Positions 1 to 6,960 of a DNA stretch of 64,000 nt are shown one piece after another. How positions within the stretch are numbered: position 1 is the first letter of the stretch; each line of letters begins with the position of its first letter. The notes under the pieces were generated by a model. That model was not told the DNA's origin and did not search any database. It saw nothing but the letters and a program-made list of their open reading frames with translations. This DNA is from Geobacter sp. SVR. Lineage in GTDB: Bacteria > Desulfobacterota > Desulfuromonadia > Geobacterales > Pseudopelobacteraceae. The stretch lies in the NCBI RefSeq assembly GCF_016865365.1, contig NZ_AP024469.1, positions 1,045,001 through 1,109,000 of the forward strand. The letters run 5' to 3'. A program made the position numbers and the translations under genes.

Positions 1-101
1 TATCCGTTGCCGTGGCATATATCACATCATCCATGCCCCGGAGGGGGGTGTCAGCATGTGGGGTATGGAACGTTGAGCCGAAAGTTCGAAGTGCGTTGAC
101 T

Positions 102-113
102 AGGGGACGCCAG
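102..113. other. Possible attachment-site core (GGGGACGCCA)
   Basis: The ten bases GGGGACGCCA here recur in both copies of the 75-bp repeat at 5454-5528 and 31807-31881. As in the 31.8-kb copy, a strong terminator follows at once, and an integrase N-terminal fragment follows within about 150 bases. Only this core is shared, so the match could be chance. I read it as a possible left junction of an older element integrated at the same kind of site. Confidence 0.35.
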
Positions 114-120
114 TAAAATC

Positions 121-157
121 AAAGGGTTCAGCGTATATAAAAGCTGAACCCTTTTTA
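121..157 (+). terminator. Rho-independent terminator
   Basis: A perfect 12-bp stem (AAAGGGTTCAGC at 121-132 pairing with 143-154) encloses a 10-nt A/T-rich loop. The U-run formed with the stem end closes it. The transcript it ends starts left of the window. Confidence 0.8.
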
Positions 158-265
158 CGTGACCCTTTGCGTGACCCCTTTTTCGGACATGCCACTTTTT
201 TGGGTCAACTGGTGGTTCACCATGCGAACTTTCTGTGGCGATCCTTCATCCAATATTCCGGCGCA

Positions 266-499
266 ATGGTATTTAATTACTTCCGCGTAGATATCCCCAA
301 CGACCTATCCCATTACTTCCCTGTATCCGAAATCAAACGATCCCTGAAAACAAAAGACCTTGATGCTGCCAAGAAGAGGGAGATACGGAAAGCGATACTC
401 GTTTTTTCTTATGCTCGTGCCGTTGCCAGTCTGAGGCAGGTCCCCCATGAGCGGCGGCGCGCTGACACCAACTGCGAGGAGGCCAACATCTCCCCTTAA
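266..499 (+). pseudogene. Tyrosine integrase, N-terminal fragment
   Basis: From ATG 266 the frame reads MVFNYFRVDIPNDLSHYF and then SEIKRSLKTKDLDAAKK. This is the pattern of the short N-terminal domain (DUF6538-like) found in many phage and island tyrosine recombinases. The match fades after about residue 45 and a stop comes at 499. No core-binding or catalytic domain (R-H-R-Y) follows, so the gene is a remnant. It lies just downstream of the GGGGACGCCA core, where an integrase gene normally sits relative to its att site. A similar fragment is at 5605-5793. The family call rests on this one motif. Confidence 0.55.
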
Positions 500-669
500 A
501 TTGTAACGTGTCTTGTTGTCGTTATACTTAATAGCGGGATTTTTCGATGCCCGAACTTTCAAGGGAAGCAAAGATGATAATTATATTGGACCTGACTATT
601 GTCTCAGCTATCAGAGATGCCACCAAGATAATCAAGATCGCTCGGTAATCGTATCCTGGAAATTTGGTC

Positions 670-786
670 ACTCAGACGGCGCCACCAGCTGCCTTTTTCC
701 TGATTCTGATTGCCATGGTGCTGGCCTACCTGCTCGCGGTAGAAGGGATGAAGCGGGGGTTCTTCCATCACTTTGCCCTGGAGTGA
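670..786 (+). pseudogene. P-type (Mg-type) ATPase, C-terminal remnant
   Basis: Read from 670 the frame gives TQTAPPAAFFLILIAMV, then a hydrophobic stretch, then VEGMKRGFFHHFALE and a stop at 784-786. A last transmembrane helix followed by a short basic/aromatic tail matches the C-terminus of magnesium-translocating P-type ATPases. Nothing upstream continues the protein: the preceding 100 bases contain stops in this frame. I read it as the surviving 3' end of a deleted transporter gene. The family assignment comes from about 38 residues and is tentative. Confidence 0.45.
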
Positions 787-797
787 AGTATCATCAT

Positions 798-1685
798 ATG
801 ACGAACAATCGACAAGGCATACATGGATCCATCGTTCGTCTGTTTAGCTTCTTACGGCGGGTGGCGCATGGATTTTTCCGTAATCAGGGGCTCTTGTTGT
901 CCGGTGCCGTTGCCTATTACACCCTGTTGTCAATTGTGCCGTTGTCTATTCTCTCCCTCATTGTGCTGACGCATTTCATAGAAGAGCAACAGTTGATTCA
1001 AACCTTGTCCATCTACCTGGAGATGGTTATTCCCGGCTATGCGGCAACCTTGGCTGAACAGGTGCGGGAATTTCTCAAGCACCGCAATGTGGTCGGCATC
1101 CTAGGCTTCCTTGTCATGCTTTTTTTCAGTTCTACAGCGTTTACCACTCTCGAGAACTCCATGGCGGTGATCTTTTTTAAACAAGTAAGGATCAAACGCA
1201 GAAACTTTCTTATCTCCGCAATTATTCCGTATGCGTACATGCTATCAATGGGGCTGGGTATCGTGCTGGTGTCGGTTATTGTCGGCGCCATTGAGACGCT
1301 GGAAAGCAGGCATTTGACGATACTAGGCTGGAGCCTGAACCTTGACGGCGCTACCGGGGTGGCGCTGTACGTCCTGGGTATAGTTGGCGAGACGCTGATA
1401 CTTACTTCCATCTATCTGGTGATGCCGCCGGTGCGCGTCCGGTTTCGCCACGCGCTCATCGGTGGAACAGTCACAACCGTTTTATGGGAGATCTCCCGCC
1501 GCGTCCTGATCTGGTATTACGCGGCCATCTCCATGGTAAATGTGATTTACGGTTCAATCGCCACTACAGTGGTGGCCCTTCTCAGCATAGAGGTCGTTGC
1601 GGGGATCCTGCTGCTGGGCGCACAGATCATTGTTGAGCTCGAGGACAAATGCACAGAGAAAGAGAAGTCTGGATTCAGGAGATGA
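798..1685 (+). CDS. YihY/BrkB-family inner-membrane protein
   Basis: The protein has 295 residues from ATG 798. The open frame extends upstream, but that part is the ATPase remnant region. It has about six hydrophobic segments, and the GAVAYYTLLSIVPLSI stretch in the first one is a hallmark of the YihY/virulence factor BrkB family. The charged N- and C-terminal tails lie outside the membrane segments. The family is widespread; its biochemical role is unsettled (once misannotated as RNase BN). No Shine-Dalgarno sequence is obvious before ATG 798. The gene stands alone between two decayed genes and the radical-SAM gene. Confidence 0.8.
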   Translation: MTNNRQGIHGSIVRLFSFLRRVAHGFFRNQGLLLSGAVAYYTLLSIVPLSILSLIVLTHFIEEQQLIQTLSIYLEMVIPGYAATLAEQVREFLKHRNVVGILGFLVMLFFSSTAFTTLENSMAVIFFKQVRIKRRNFLISAIIPYAYMLSMGLGIVLVSVIVGAIETLESRHLTILGWSLNLDGATGVALYVLGIVGETLILTSIYLVMPPVRVRFRHALIGGTVTTVLWEISRRVLIWYYAAISMVNVIYGSIATTVVALLSIEVVAGILLLGAQIIVELEDKCTEKEKSGFRR

Positions 1686-1786
1686 TTTTCACTTGCTTTG
1701 GCAGGGTTACGGTTCGTGAGCGCACTTTCGGTCGGGCGATATCATGTTAAAATTGACATTAAATCCGTCCGCTCGAAGAGACTCAA

Positions 1787-3424
1787 ATGAAGATTCTACT
1801 CGTATATCCAAAATATCCAGATACGTACTGGAGCTTCCAATATGCATTGCCGTTCATAGGCAAAAGAGCGGTTTTTCCGCCGCTCGGACTCCTCACGGTG
1901 GCAGCTATGCTCCCGGCTCATTGGGAAATGAGGCTCATCGATCTGAACATCGGCTCGCTTTCGGACAGCGACTTGTTGTGGGCCGACTATGTTTTCGTAA
2001 GCGCGATGACGGTTCAAAGGGAGTCGACACAGGAGGTTCTGGGCAGATGCCGCGATCTGTCGGTCAAGACCGTGGCGGGCGGCCCGCTTTTCACTACTTG
2101 CCATGACGAATTCCCGGAGGTGAACCACCTCATTCTCGGTGAGGCGGAGAACACCTTGCCTCAGTTTCTGCAGGATCTTGAAGATAATGCACCGCAACGG
2201 CTATACCTGCCTGCCGGTCGCCCCGATATTTCAGCCACACCACTTCCCCGCTGGTCGCTCATCGACCTGAGGCAGTACGCTTCCATGAATATTCAATACT
2301 CCCGGGGATGTCCTTTCGACTGCGAGTTCTGTGACATTACTCAGCTGTTCGGCCAGCAACCCAGAACAAAAACGCCAGGCCAGGTGATCGCCGAGCTTGA
2401 AGCGCTCTATTCCAGGGGCTGGCGAGGTGGGGTCTTTTTCGTTGATGATAACTTCATCGGCGATAAACCGAAGCTCAAAGAGGACGTTCTTCCGGCCATG
2501 ATCGCCTGGATGAAAGAGCGTGGTCATCCTTTCTTCTTTTATACCGAGGCCTCAATCAATCTTGCGGACGACCCTCTTTTAATGGAGTTGACGGTGGCAG
2601 CCGGGTTCCGGGAGGTGTTCATCGGCATTGAAAGCCCTGAAGAGAATTCGCTGCGGGAGACAGGCAAAGTCCAAAACCGGAACCGCGACCTTGTGGCATC
2701 GGTGTGGCGCATCCAGCGGGCAGGGCTGCAAGTGCAGGGCGGCTTTATCGTCGGTTTCGACAGTGATTCTCCGTCCATTTTCGATAAGCAGATCGACTTT
2801 ATTCAAGAAAGCGGCATTGTCACCGCGATGGTGGGGATATTGATGGTCCTGCGGGGTACGAAGCTGCACGCCAGGCTCTCCAGCGAGGGAAGAATCATCG
2901 GCAGTTCCAACGGGAATAACACCGACACCTCGCTTAATTACGTTCCGCTGATGAACCCTCATGCCCTGATAACAGGGTATCAGCGCCTGGTCCGAACAAT
3001 CTATTCCCCCGACCATTTCTATGCCCGTCTGTTGGCTTTCCTTAAAGAGTACCGGCTTTCGGGCCCATCGCCATTCGCCATGCTGCAGCGTCGGGACATC
3101 AGGGCTTTTTTCCATTCGATTTTTTATCTCGGAATTGTGGGGAAAGAGCGGCTGCATTACTGGAAGATCTTCTTCTGGTCACTCCTAAGGAAACCACGAC
3201 TGCTCCCGCTGGCGATCACCATGACGATCTACGGTTTCCATTTTCGAACCGTTGCCGATCAAATATGCTCATCGGCCCCTGGCGGGCTGGATGAGATATG
3301 TCAAGTTGATAGCGGGGTTGCGCAACCAGAACAAAGCCAAAATTATCGACCTGAAAGGAGCAGAACATATGAAGAGCTGGTTGATTTTACCGATAATTCT
3401 GCTGGCGACAACTACCGCGTTTAG
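1787..3424 (+). CDS. B12-binding radical SAM protein (DUF4070-type)
   Basis: The protein has 545 residues. The N-terminus (MKILLVYPKYPDTYWSF, then PPLGLLTVAAMLP) is a cobalamin-binding-like Rossmann domain over about residues 1-140. A radical SAM barrel follows with the CxxxCxxC cluster in SRGCPFDCEFCDI near residue 180. A DUF4070-like C-terminal region covers about 370-490. Family members include methylases of non-nucleophilic carbons, among them hopanoid C2-methylase (HpnP), but the substrate cannot be read from sequence. The last 60 residues look poorly conserved, and the end overlaps the start of the DUF2147 gene by 56 bases in another frame. Confidence 0.8.
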   Translation: MKILLVYPKYPDTYWSFQYALPFIGKRAVFPPLGLLTVAAMLPAHWEMRLIDLNIGSLSDSDLLWADYVFVSAMTVQRESTQEVLGRCRDLSVKTVAGGPLFTTCHDEFPEVNHLILGEAENTLPQFLQDLEDNAPQRLYLPAGRPDISATPLPRWSLIDLRQYASMNIQYSRGCPFDCEFCDITQLFGQQPRTKTPGQVIAELEALYSRGWRGGVFFVDDNFIGDKPKLKEDVLPAMIAWMKERGHPFFFYTEASINLADDPLLMELTVAAGFREVFIGIESPEENSLRETGKVQNRNRDLVASVWRIQRAGLQVQGGFIVGFDSDSPSIFDKQIDFIQESGIVTAMVGILMVLRGTKLHARLSSEGRIIGSSNGNNTDTSLNYVPLMNPHALITGYQRLVRTIYSPDHFYARLLAFLKEYRLSGPSPFAMLQRRDIRAFFHSIFYLGIVGKERLHYWKIFFWSLLRKPRLLPLAITMTIYGFHFRTVADQICSSAPGGLDEICQVDSGVAQPEQSQNYRPERSRTYEELVDFTDNSAGDNYRV

Positions 3425-3500
3425 CGCTGAAACGTCGGATATTCTGGGTTTGTGGAAAACGGAAAAAGGCGATGTGCATCTGGAATTTTACCCCTGCGAT

Positions 3501-4823
3501 CACTACTGTCCGGTTAATAATTGAATAAGTTCAACTGGTTATAGTCGAGAGTGCCAGCTTTCTGCTTGAGACCCTCTGTAACCAGTGATGAAATGGGCTT
3601 TTTCTCGAATAAGTTGACCTCAAGAATCTGTAGAAAAGTGTATAGCGAGCACGGAATACCGAGTCGTTTTTTGGCGATAGCCACGAGCAGGTACATGCAG
3701 AGCCCGACCCATATCTGGCTTTTAACAGCATTTTCGGATGTTCCGTAAAACTTCTTGAATCGCAGGTGCTGCTTGATCCACTTGAAGAACAGCTCCACCT
3801 GCCACCTCTGCTTGTAGACGTCAGCAACTGTCTTTGCCGGGATGTCAAAGTTGTTGGTTAGAAATACCAGACGTTTGTTTCGCTCTTTGTCAACATAGCT
3901 GACCCGGCGTAGCCGTTCTGGATATCCCTTCTTCGATTTTATCGTTACCAAGGTGATAACCTGGTCGGCCCGTATACCTGTTTCCTTATCTTTTGGTGCA
4001 GAGTAGAGGCGCTTGAATTTCAGGTTGTCTTTGGCCCTTATGACGAAGAATGCGCCCTGCTTATGAATTGCGAACAAGCGTGCATAATCAACATAGCCGC
4101 GATCCATGGTATAGATGGCATCTTCTTGAACCGGCATTCTGTCCAGCAACTTTACATCATTCACTTTGCCGGTGGTAATTGCTACGAATGTCGGGATTAT
4201 TCCACGCAGGTCAATCAGCGTGTGCATCTTGACCGCTGCCTTGGTTTTCCGGAATTCGGCCCACGGAAACAACGTCAGGCAGAGATCAATAGTCGTAGAG
4301 TCAAAAGCAAATAGTGGTTGCTTCAATTCGATGGCAAGCGGATCACCCTTGTAAAGCTCTTGGGCAAGACCGATCAGGATCTGGCCAAAATCCTGAAAGA
4401 TCCGCCAATCCCTGCGCTCGTTCGCATCGGCAAGCGTCGTGCGGGAGACATCACCACGAAATCCAATGTGGTAGAGTTTCTCCTGATGAGAGTTCAGACA
4501 GGTTTCAATGTCCCGCAAACTCTCACGCCCGGTCATCTGGGCATACGCCAGACAAAGAAACTGGTCGAATGTGGAAAAACTCTTGGCCCAGTACTCACCG
4601 CGATATCGGTGAACGCAGACATTGAACTCATGTCGTGGAAGATACTGAAGCAGTTGCCGAAAGACGGTATGGCCAGAGTTCATTGGTACCCTCCTGAGCT
4701 GTCAGGAAGGTACCACCCCGGAGCCCCGGGATGAATTCAAATCGAAAAAAGAACAATCGTGTCAAAGAACATTAATAATCAGGTGGTTAAGCCAGTACAT
4801 TCGAAATTAACCGGACAGTAGTG
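3501..4823. mobile_element. IS4-family insertion sequence, complete, 1323 bp
   Basis: The element is bounded by perfect 18-bp terminal inverted repeats, CACTACTGTCCGGTTAAT at 3501-3518 and its complement at 4806-4823. The 9-bp target duplication CCCTGCGAT flanks it at 3492-3500 and 4824-4832. It carries one intact transposase gene on the minus strand that reaches almost from end to end. Intact ends, intact transposase and an unmutated target duplication indicate recent insertion and likely mobility. Confidence 0.93.
3514..4683 (-). CDS. IS4-family transposase
   Basis: The protein has 389 residues. An N-terminal DUF4372-like helical region (FRQLLQYLPRHEFN, residues about 8-75) precedes a DDE transposase domain. 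The catalytic acidic residues are placed at FAFDSTTIDL (first D), YTMDRGYVDY (second D) and the YREK-like YKQRWQVELFFKWIKQHL (E). This is the usual order and spacing for IS4-type enzymes of the ISPepr1-like group. It catalyses cut-and-paste transposition of the surrounding 1323-bp element. The stop codon lies inside the left inverted repeat. The gene is complete. Confidence 0.93.
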   Translation of the reverse strand: MNSGHTVFRQLLQYLPRHEFNVCVHRYRGEYWAKSFSTFDQFLCLAYAQMTGRESLRDIETCLNSHQEKLYHIGFRGDVSRTTLADANERRDWRIFQDFGQILIGLAQELYKGDPLAIELKQPLFAFDSTTIDLCLTLFPWAEFRKTKAAVKMHTLIDLRGIIPTFVAITTGKVNDVKLLDRMPVQEDAIYTMDRGYVDYARLFAIHKQGAFFVIRAKDNLKFKRLYSAPKDKETGIRADQVITLVTIKSKKGYPERLRRVSYVDKERNKRLVFLTNNFDIPAKTVADVYKQRWQVELFFKWIKQHLRFKKFYGTSENAVKSQIWVGLCMYLLVAIAKKRLGIPCSLYTFLQILEVNLFEKKPISSLVTEGLKQKAGTLDYNQLNLFNY

Positions 4824-5172
4824 CCCTGCGATGAGAAAATCTGCGGGAAGATAGTCTGGCTGAAGGAACCTGTCTATCTCGACAGCAAGGAGGGACCCGT
4901 AGGTACTGCTAAAGTAGATCAGAAAAATCCTGATCCGGCGCTCAGAAACCGTCCCATACTTGGGCTGGAGGTGATGAAACATGTCGCTCCTGCAGGTGAG
5001 GACATGTGGGAGGGGGGAGCCTGCTATGATCCTCAAAGCGGCAAAAGCTACAAGTGCAAGATGACACTGGTGCCACCTGATCGGCTCGAGATGCGGGGTT
5101 TTGTCGGCATTTCCCTGTTCGGAAGGGACTACGTCCTAGTCCGCTAGCTGATTCGGCCGGAAGGAGAACTGC

Positions 5173-5340
5173 ATGGAAGGAGAAGCTGCTAACGAGCAGG
5201 TTTCAACCGGAATCCCGGGGCTTGACAATATCCTACGGTGGGACTGACAGTGGGTAAGCCGGCGCCCCCGGATCCGGAAAAACAACCTCGGCACTCCAAT
5301 TTCTGGAGGAGCGAAAATATCATTGCAAAACTAATCGCGC
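5173..5340 (+). pseudogene. KaiC/RecA-like ATPase, frameshifted N-terminal fragment
   Basis: ATG 5173, after AAGGAGAACTGC, reads MEGEAANEQVSTGIPGLDNILR. This is the start of KaiC-type ATPases, where the normal GGGL element should follow. Instead there is an early stop. In other frames one then sees LTVG and GSGKTTSALQFLEE, which is the Walker A region. At least two small frameshifts or deletions therefore separate the blocks, and the protein ends after the P-loop. Only about 55 of some 250-500 expected residues remain. Confidence 0.6.
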
Positions 5341-5453
5341 TGAGGCAAGGGGAGACCATGCGCGAGCTGTGCAACGCCAAGGCGTGACATGATAACCGTT
5401 GCCCCTGGCATCAATCACAAAAACTGAATGAGCTTGACCATAGCCATGTTAGT

Positions 5454-5528
5454 GATTTTTGTCTGTAATCACTTGAAATTAAAACTTATTTCCCAGTTAT
5501 CGGATTCATCGTCTCGGGGACGCCACTA
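5454..5528. repeat. 75-bp direct repeat, left copy (putative att)
   Basis: This segment is matched base for base in length by 31807-31881. The inner 55 bases (5474-5528) differ at only two positions, and the outer 20 diverge more. The right end reads GTCTCGGGGACGCCACTA. An integrase fragment starts 77 bases to the right. Two same-orientation copies with an integrase remnant just inside one of them are the classic signature of attL/attR of an integrated element. Confidence 0.8.
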
Positions 5529-5604
5529 TCATAACTAGCTGATTCTGCTAGGCAAAAATAGAGCCATTCAACGCTAGGTATACAACTAGGTATACAGGAG
5601 TTGA

Positions 5605-5793
5605 GTGGCTTTGTCATATCCTACACACCTCATAAAGGTCAATAGCCGGTTTTACTACAAGATCAAAGTGCCGGCGGACCTGTCCCATCTGTTCCCCTGT
5701 AAGTTCATCAAGAAGGCATTACATATCAGCCGGTTACATGCGGCCAAAACTATGCTGACGAGCTATGAGTTCAAGACTCATATCCCGGAGTGA
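5605..5793 (+). pseudogene. Tyrosine integrase, N-terminal fragment
   Basis: The frame reads HLIKVNSRFYYKIKVPADL, then SHLFPCKFIKKALHIS, then LHAAKTM and a stop at 5793. It has the same N-terminal integrase pattern (short beta hairpin, R/K-V-P-x-D-L) as the fragment at 266-499 but is clearly divergent from it. Only 62 residues are left and the catalytic domain is gone. It begins 77 bases inside the left 75-bp repeat, as expected for the integrase of the element bounded by that repeat. TTG is the likely first codon, after ACAGGAG. Confidence 0.6.
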
Positions 5794-6216
5794 ACTTTCC
5801 GCCATAAACAAAGCCCCTCTGAATCATCTTTTATGAATCAGGAGAGTTTAGGAAAACTAGGGGCGATTCAAAGTACTAATTTGCTAAGTTTTGCCACATT
5901 TGTGACACATGCCACAATGAAGTTTCGTTTCCTACAGAACATTCAAACTCAAAAAAAGCCTCCACTAGAATCCATTGCCCACAACACGTTGCCAGCTTAC
6001 ACCCATAGGGATAGTCACATTTGTGGCATTGCGCTCATGCACTTTTTTTGTCGGCTCTTTGATTGTAAGTTATCGTAATTACGATATTATTTTGTTTTTT
6101 CATGCTTCGGCATGCTTGCTGCTAACTATCGTTGCATATGACAGCGGGAAAAGCCGTACGGCATCACATAAGGAAATAATTAATAATTTCATACTCAAGC
6201 AGGGAGGAACATGCGG
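5794..6216. other. AT-rich non-coding stretch before the che operon
   Basis: No convincing gene is seen; the short open frames here lack family motifs and ribosome sites. Two structures stand out: a 16-bp perfect palindrome at 6071-6086 and a small hairpin CATGC-TTCG-GCATG at about 6101-6114. The region presumably carries the promoter of the chemotaxis operon. Confidence 0.5.
6071..6086. promoter_or_regulatory. Perfect 16-bp palindrome, possible operator
   Basis: TATCGTAATTACGATA is a perfect inverted repeat with no spacer, 131 bases before the cheY start. This fits a dimeric regulator site, but no regulator can be named. Confidence 0.35.
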
Positions 6217-6579
6217 ATGGCAAAGACGATCATGACAGCAGATGACTCAGCCAGTGTCAGACAGATGGTGAGTTTTGTTCTGAAACAGGCAGGATACGAT
6301 GTGATCGAAGCGGTCGATGGCCGCGATGCTCTCAGCAAACTGGCTGGCACAAAGGTGGATATGATCATCACCGACCTGAACATGCCCAACCTCGACGGCA
6401 TCAATCTGATCAAGGGAGCCCGGGCGCTTCCCTCCTGCAAATTCATACCGATCATCATGCTGACCACCGAATCACAGGATGCCAAAAAGCAGGAAGGCAA
6501 GGCTGCCGGAGCCACCGGCTGGATCGTCAAGCCGTTCAAGCCGGAACAGCTTCTAGCTGTGGTGAAGAAGGTGCTGTGA
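6217..6579 (+). CDS. cheY: CheY chemotaxis response regulator
   Basis: A single receiver domain of 120 residues. The start MAKTIMTADDSASVRQMV holds the acidic pair; the phosphoacceptor Asp lies in MIITDLNMPN, the switch Thr in IIMLTTES, and the Lys in WIVKPFKPEQL. Phosphorylated by CheA, it would signal to the flagellar motor or another output. ATG 6217 sits nine bases after GGAGG, whereas the in-frame ATG 6211 would leave only three. It is the first gene of the che operon. Confidence 0.93.
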   Translation: MAKTIMTADDSASVRQMVSFVLKQAGYDVIEAVDGRDALSKLAGTKVDMIITDLNMPNLDGINLIKGARALPSCKFIPIIMLTTESQDAKKQEGKAAGATGWIVKPFKPEQLLAVVKKVL

Positions 6580-6625
6580 CATTTGCTGAATTAAAGAACC
6601 ATCAATGGAAATAAGGGGATATGTC

Positions 6626-6880
6626 ATGGCTAGACACATTGCATTCGCGAATGAACTTACCATCAGCACCATCGGGGATATGGCCAACAGCATGCTGCAT
6701 GCCCTGCAAGGGGGCCAGGAGGTAACGGTAAGCCTCACCGAAGTGGAGCGGATCGATTGCGCCGCACTTCAGGTCTTGGTGGCGGCAATGAAAGAGGCGG
6801 GAAAGAACGGCGTCACCATGACCTGTTCGATTCCGGCCTTCATAAAAACATATGCGGCATCGGTCGGAGTTGCCCTTTAA
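6626..6880 (+). CDS. STAS-domain protein
   Basis: A small protein of 84 residues from ATG 6626 (AAGGGG about eight bases upstream). The core SLTEVERIDCAALQVLVAAM matches STAS domains, where a Ser/Thr after the Asp is phosphorylated in anti-sigma antagonists. Here that position is Cys-Ala (DCAAL), so it may not be a phosphorylation switch. Such proteins sit between cheY and cheA in several deltaproteobacterial che operons. Its partner is unknown. Confidence 0.8.
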   Translation: MARHIAFANELTISTIGDMANSMLHALQGGQEVTVSLTEVERIDCAALQVLVAAMKEAGKNGVTMTCSIPAFIKTYAASVGVAL

Positions 6881-6960
6881 GGAAGTCAGGCCTGATACGG
6901 GCCTGTCTCCAGAGTTTGGCAACCGATGACGGGCGCCACAGATTATCCGTAGGAGGGGTT

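Larger units (their letters stand above)
3369..5147 (+). pseudogene. DUF2147 exported protein, split by IS insertion
   Basis: ATG 3369 has the ribosome site AAAGGAG nine bases upstream. It opens a signal peptide (MKSWLILPIILLATTTAFSA) and the start of a DUF2147 domain (ILGLWKTEKGDVHLEFYPCD), up to base 3500. Removing 3501-4823 and one copy of the 9-bp duplication rejoins the frame as FYPCD-EKICGKIVWLKE. It then continues to the family's C-terminus (MRGFVGISLFGRDYVLVR) and the stop at 5147. The restored protein is about 148 residues, normal for this family of small periplasmic proteins. No other lesion is visible, so the insertion is probably recent. Confidence 0.85.

Noticed and set aside
3240-3424. 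Frameshift at the end of the radical-SAM gene, because the other frame reads protein-like
   Set aside because: That frame runs without a stop into the DUF2147 start, so it gives no better gene end.
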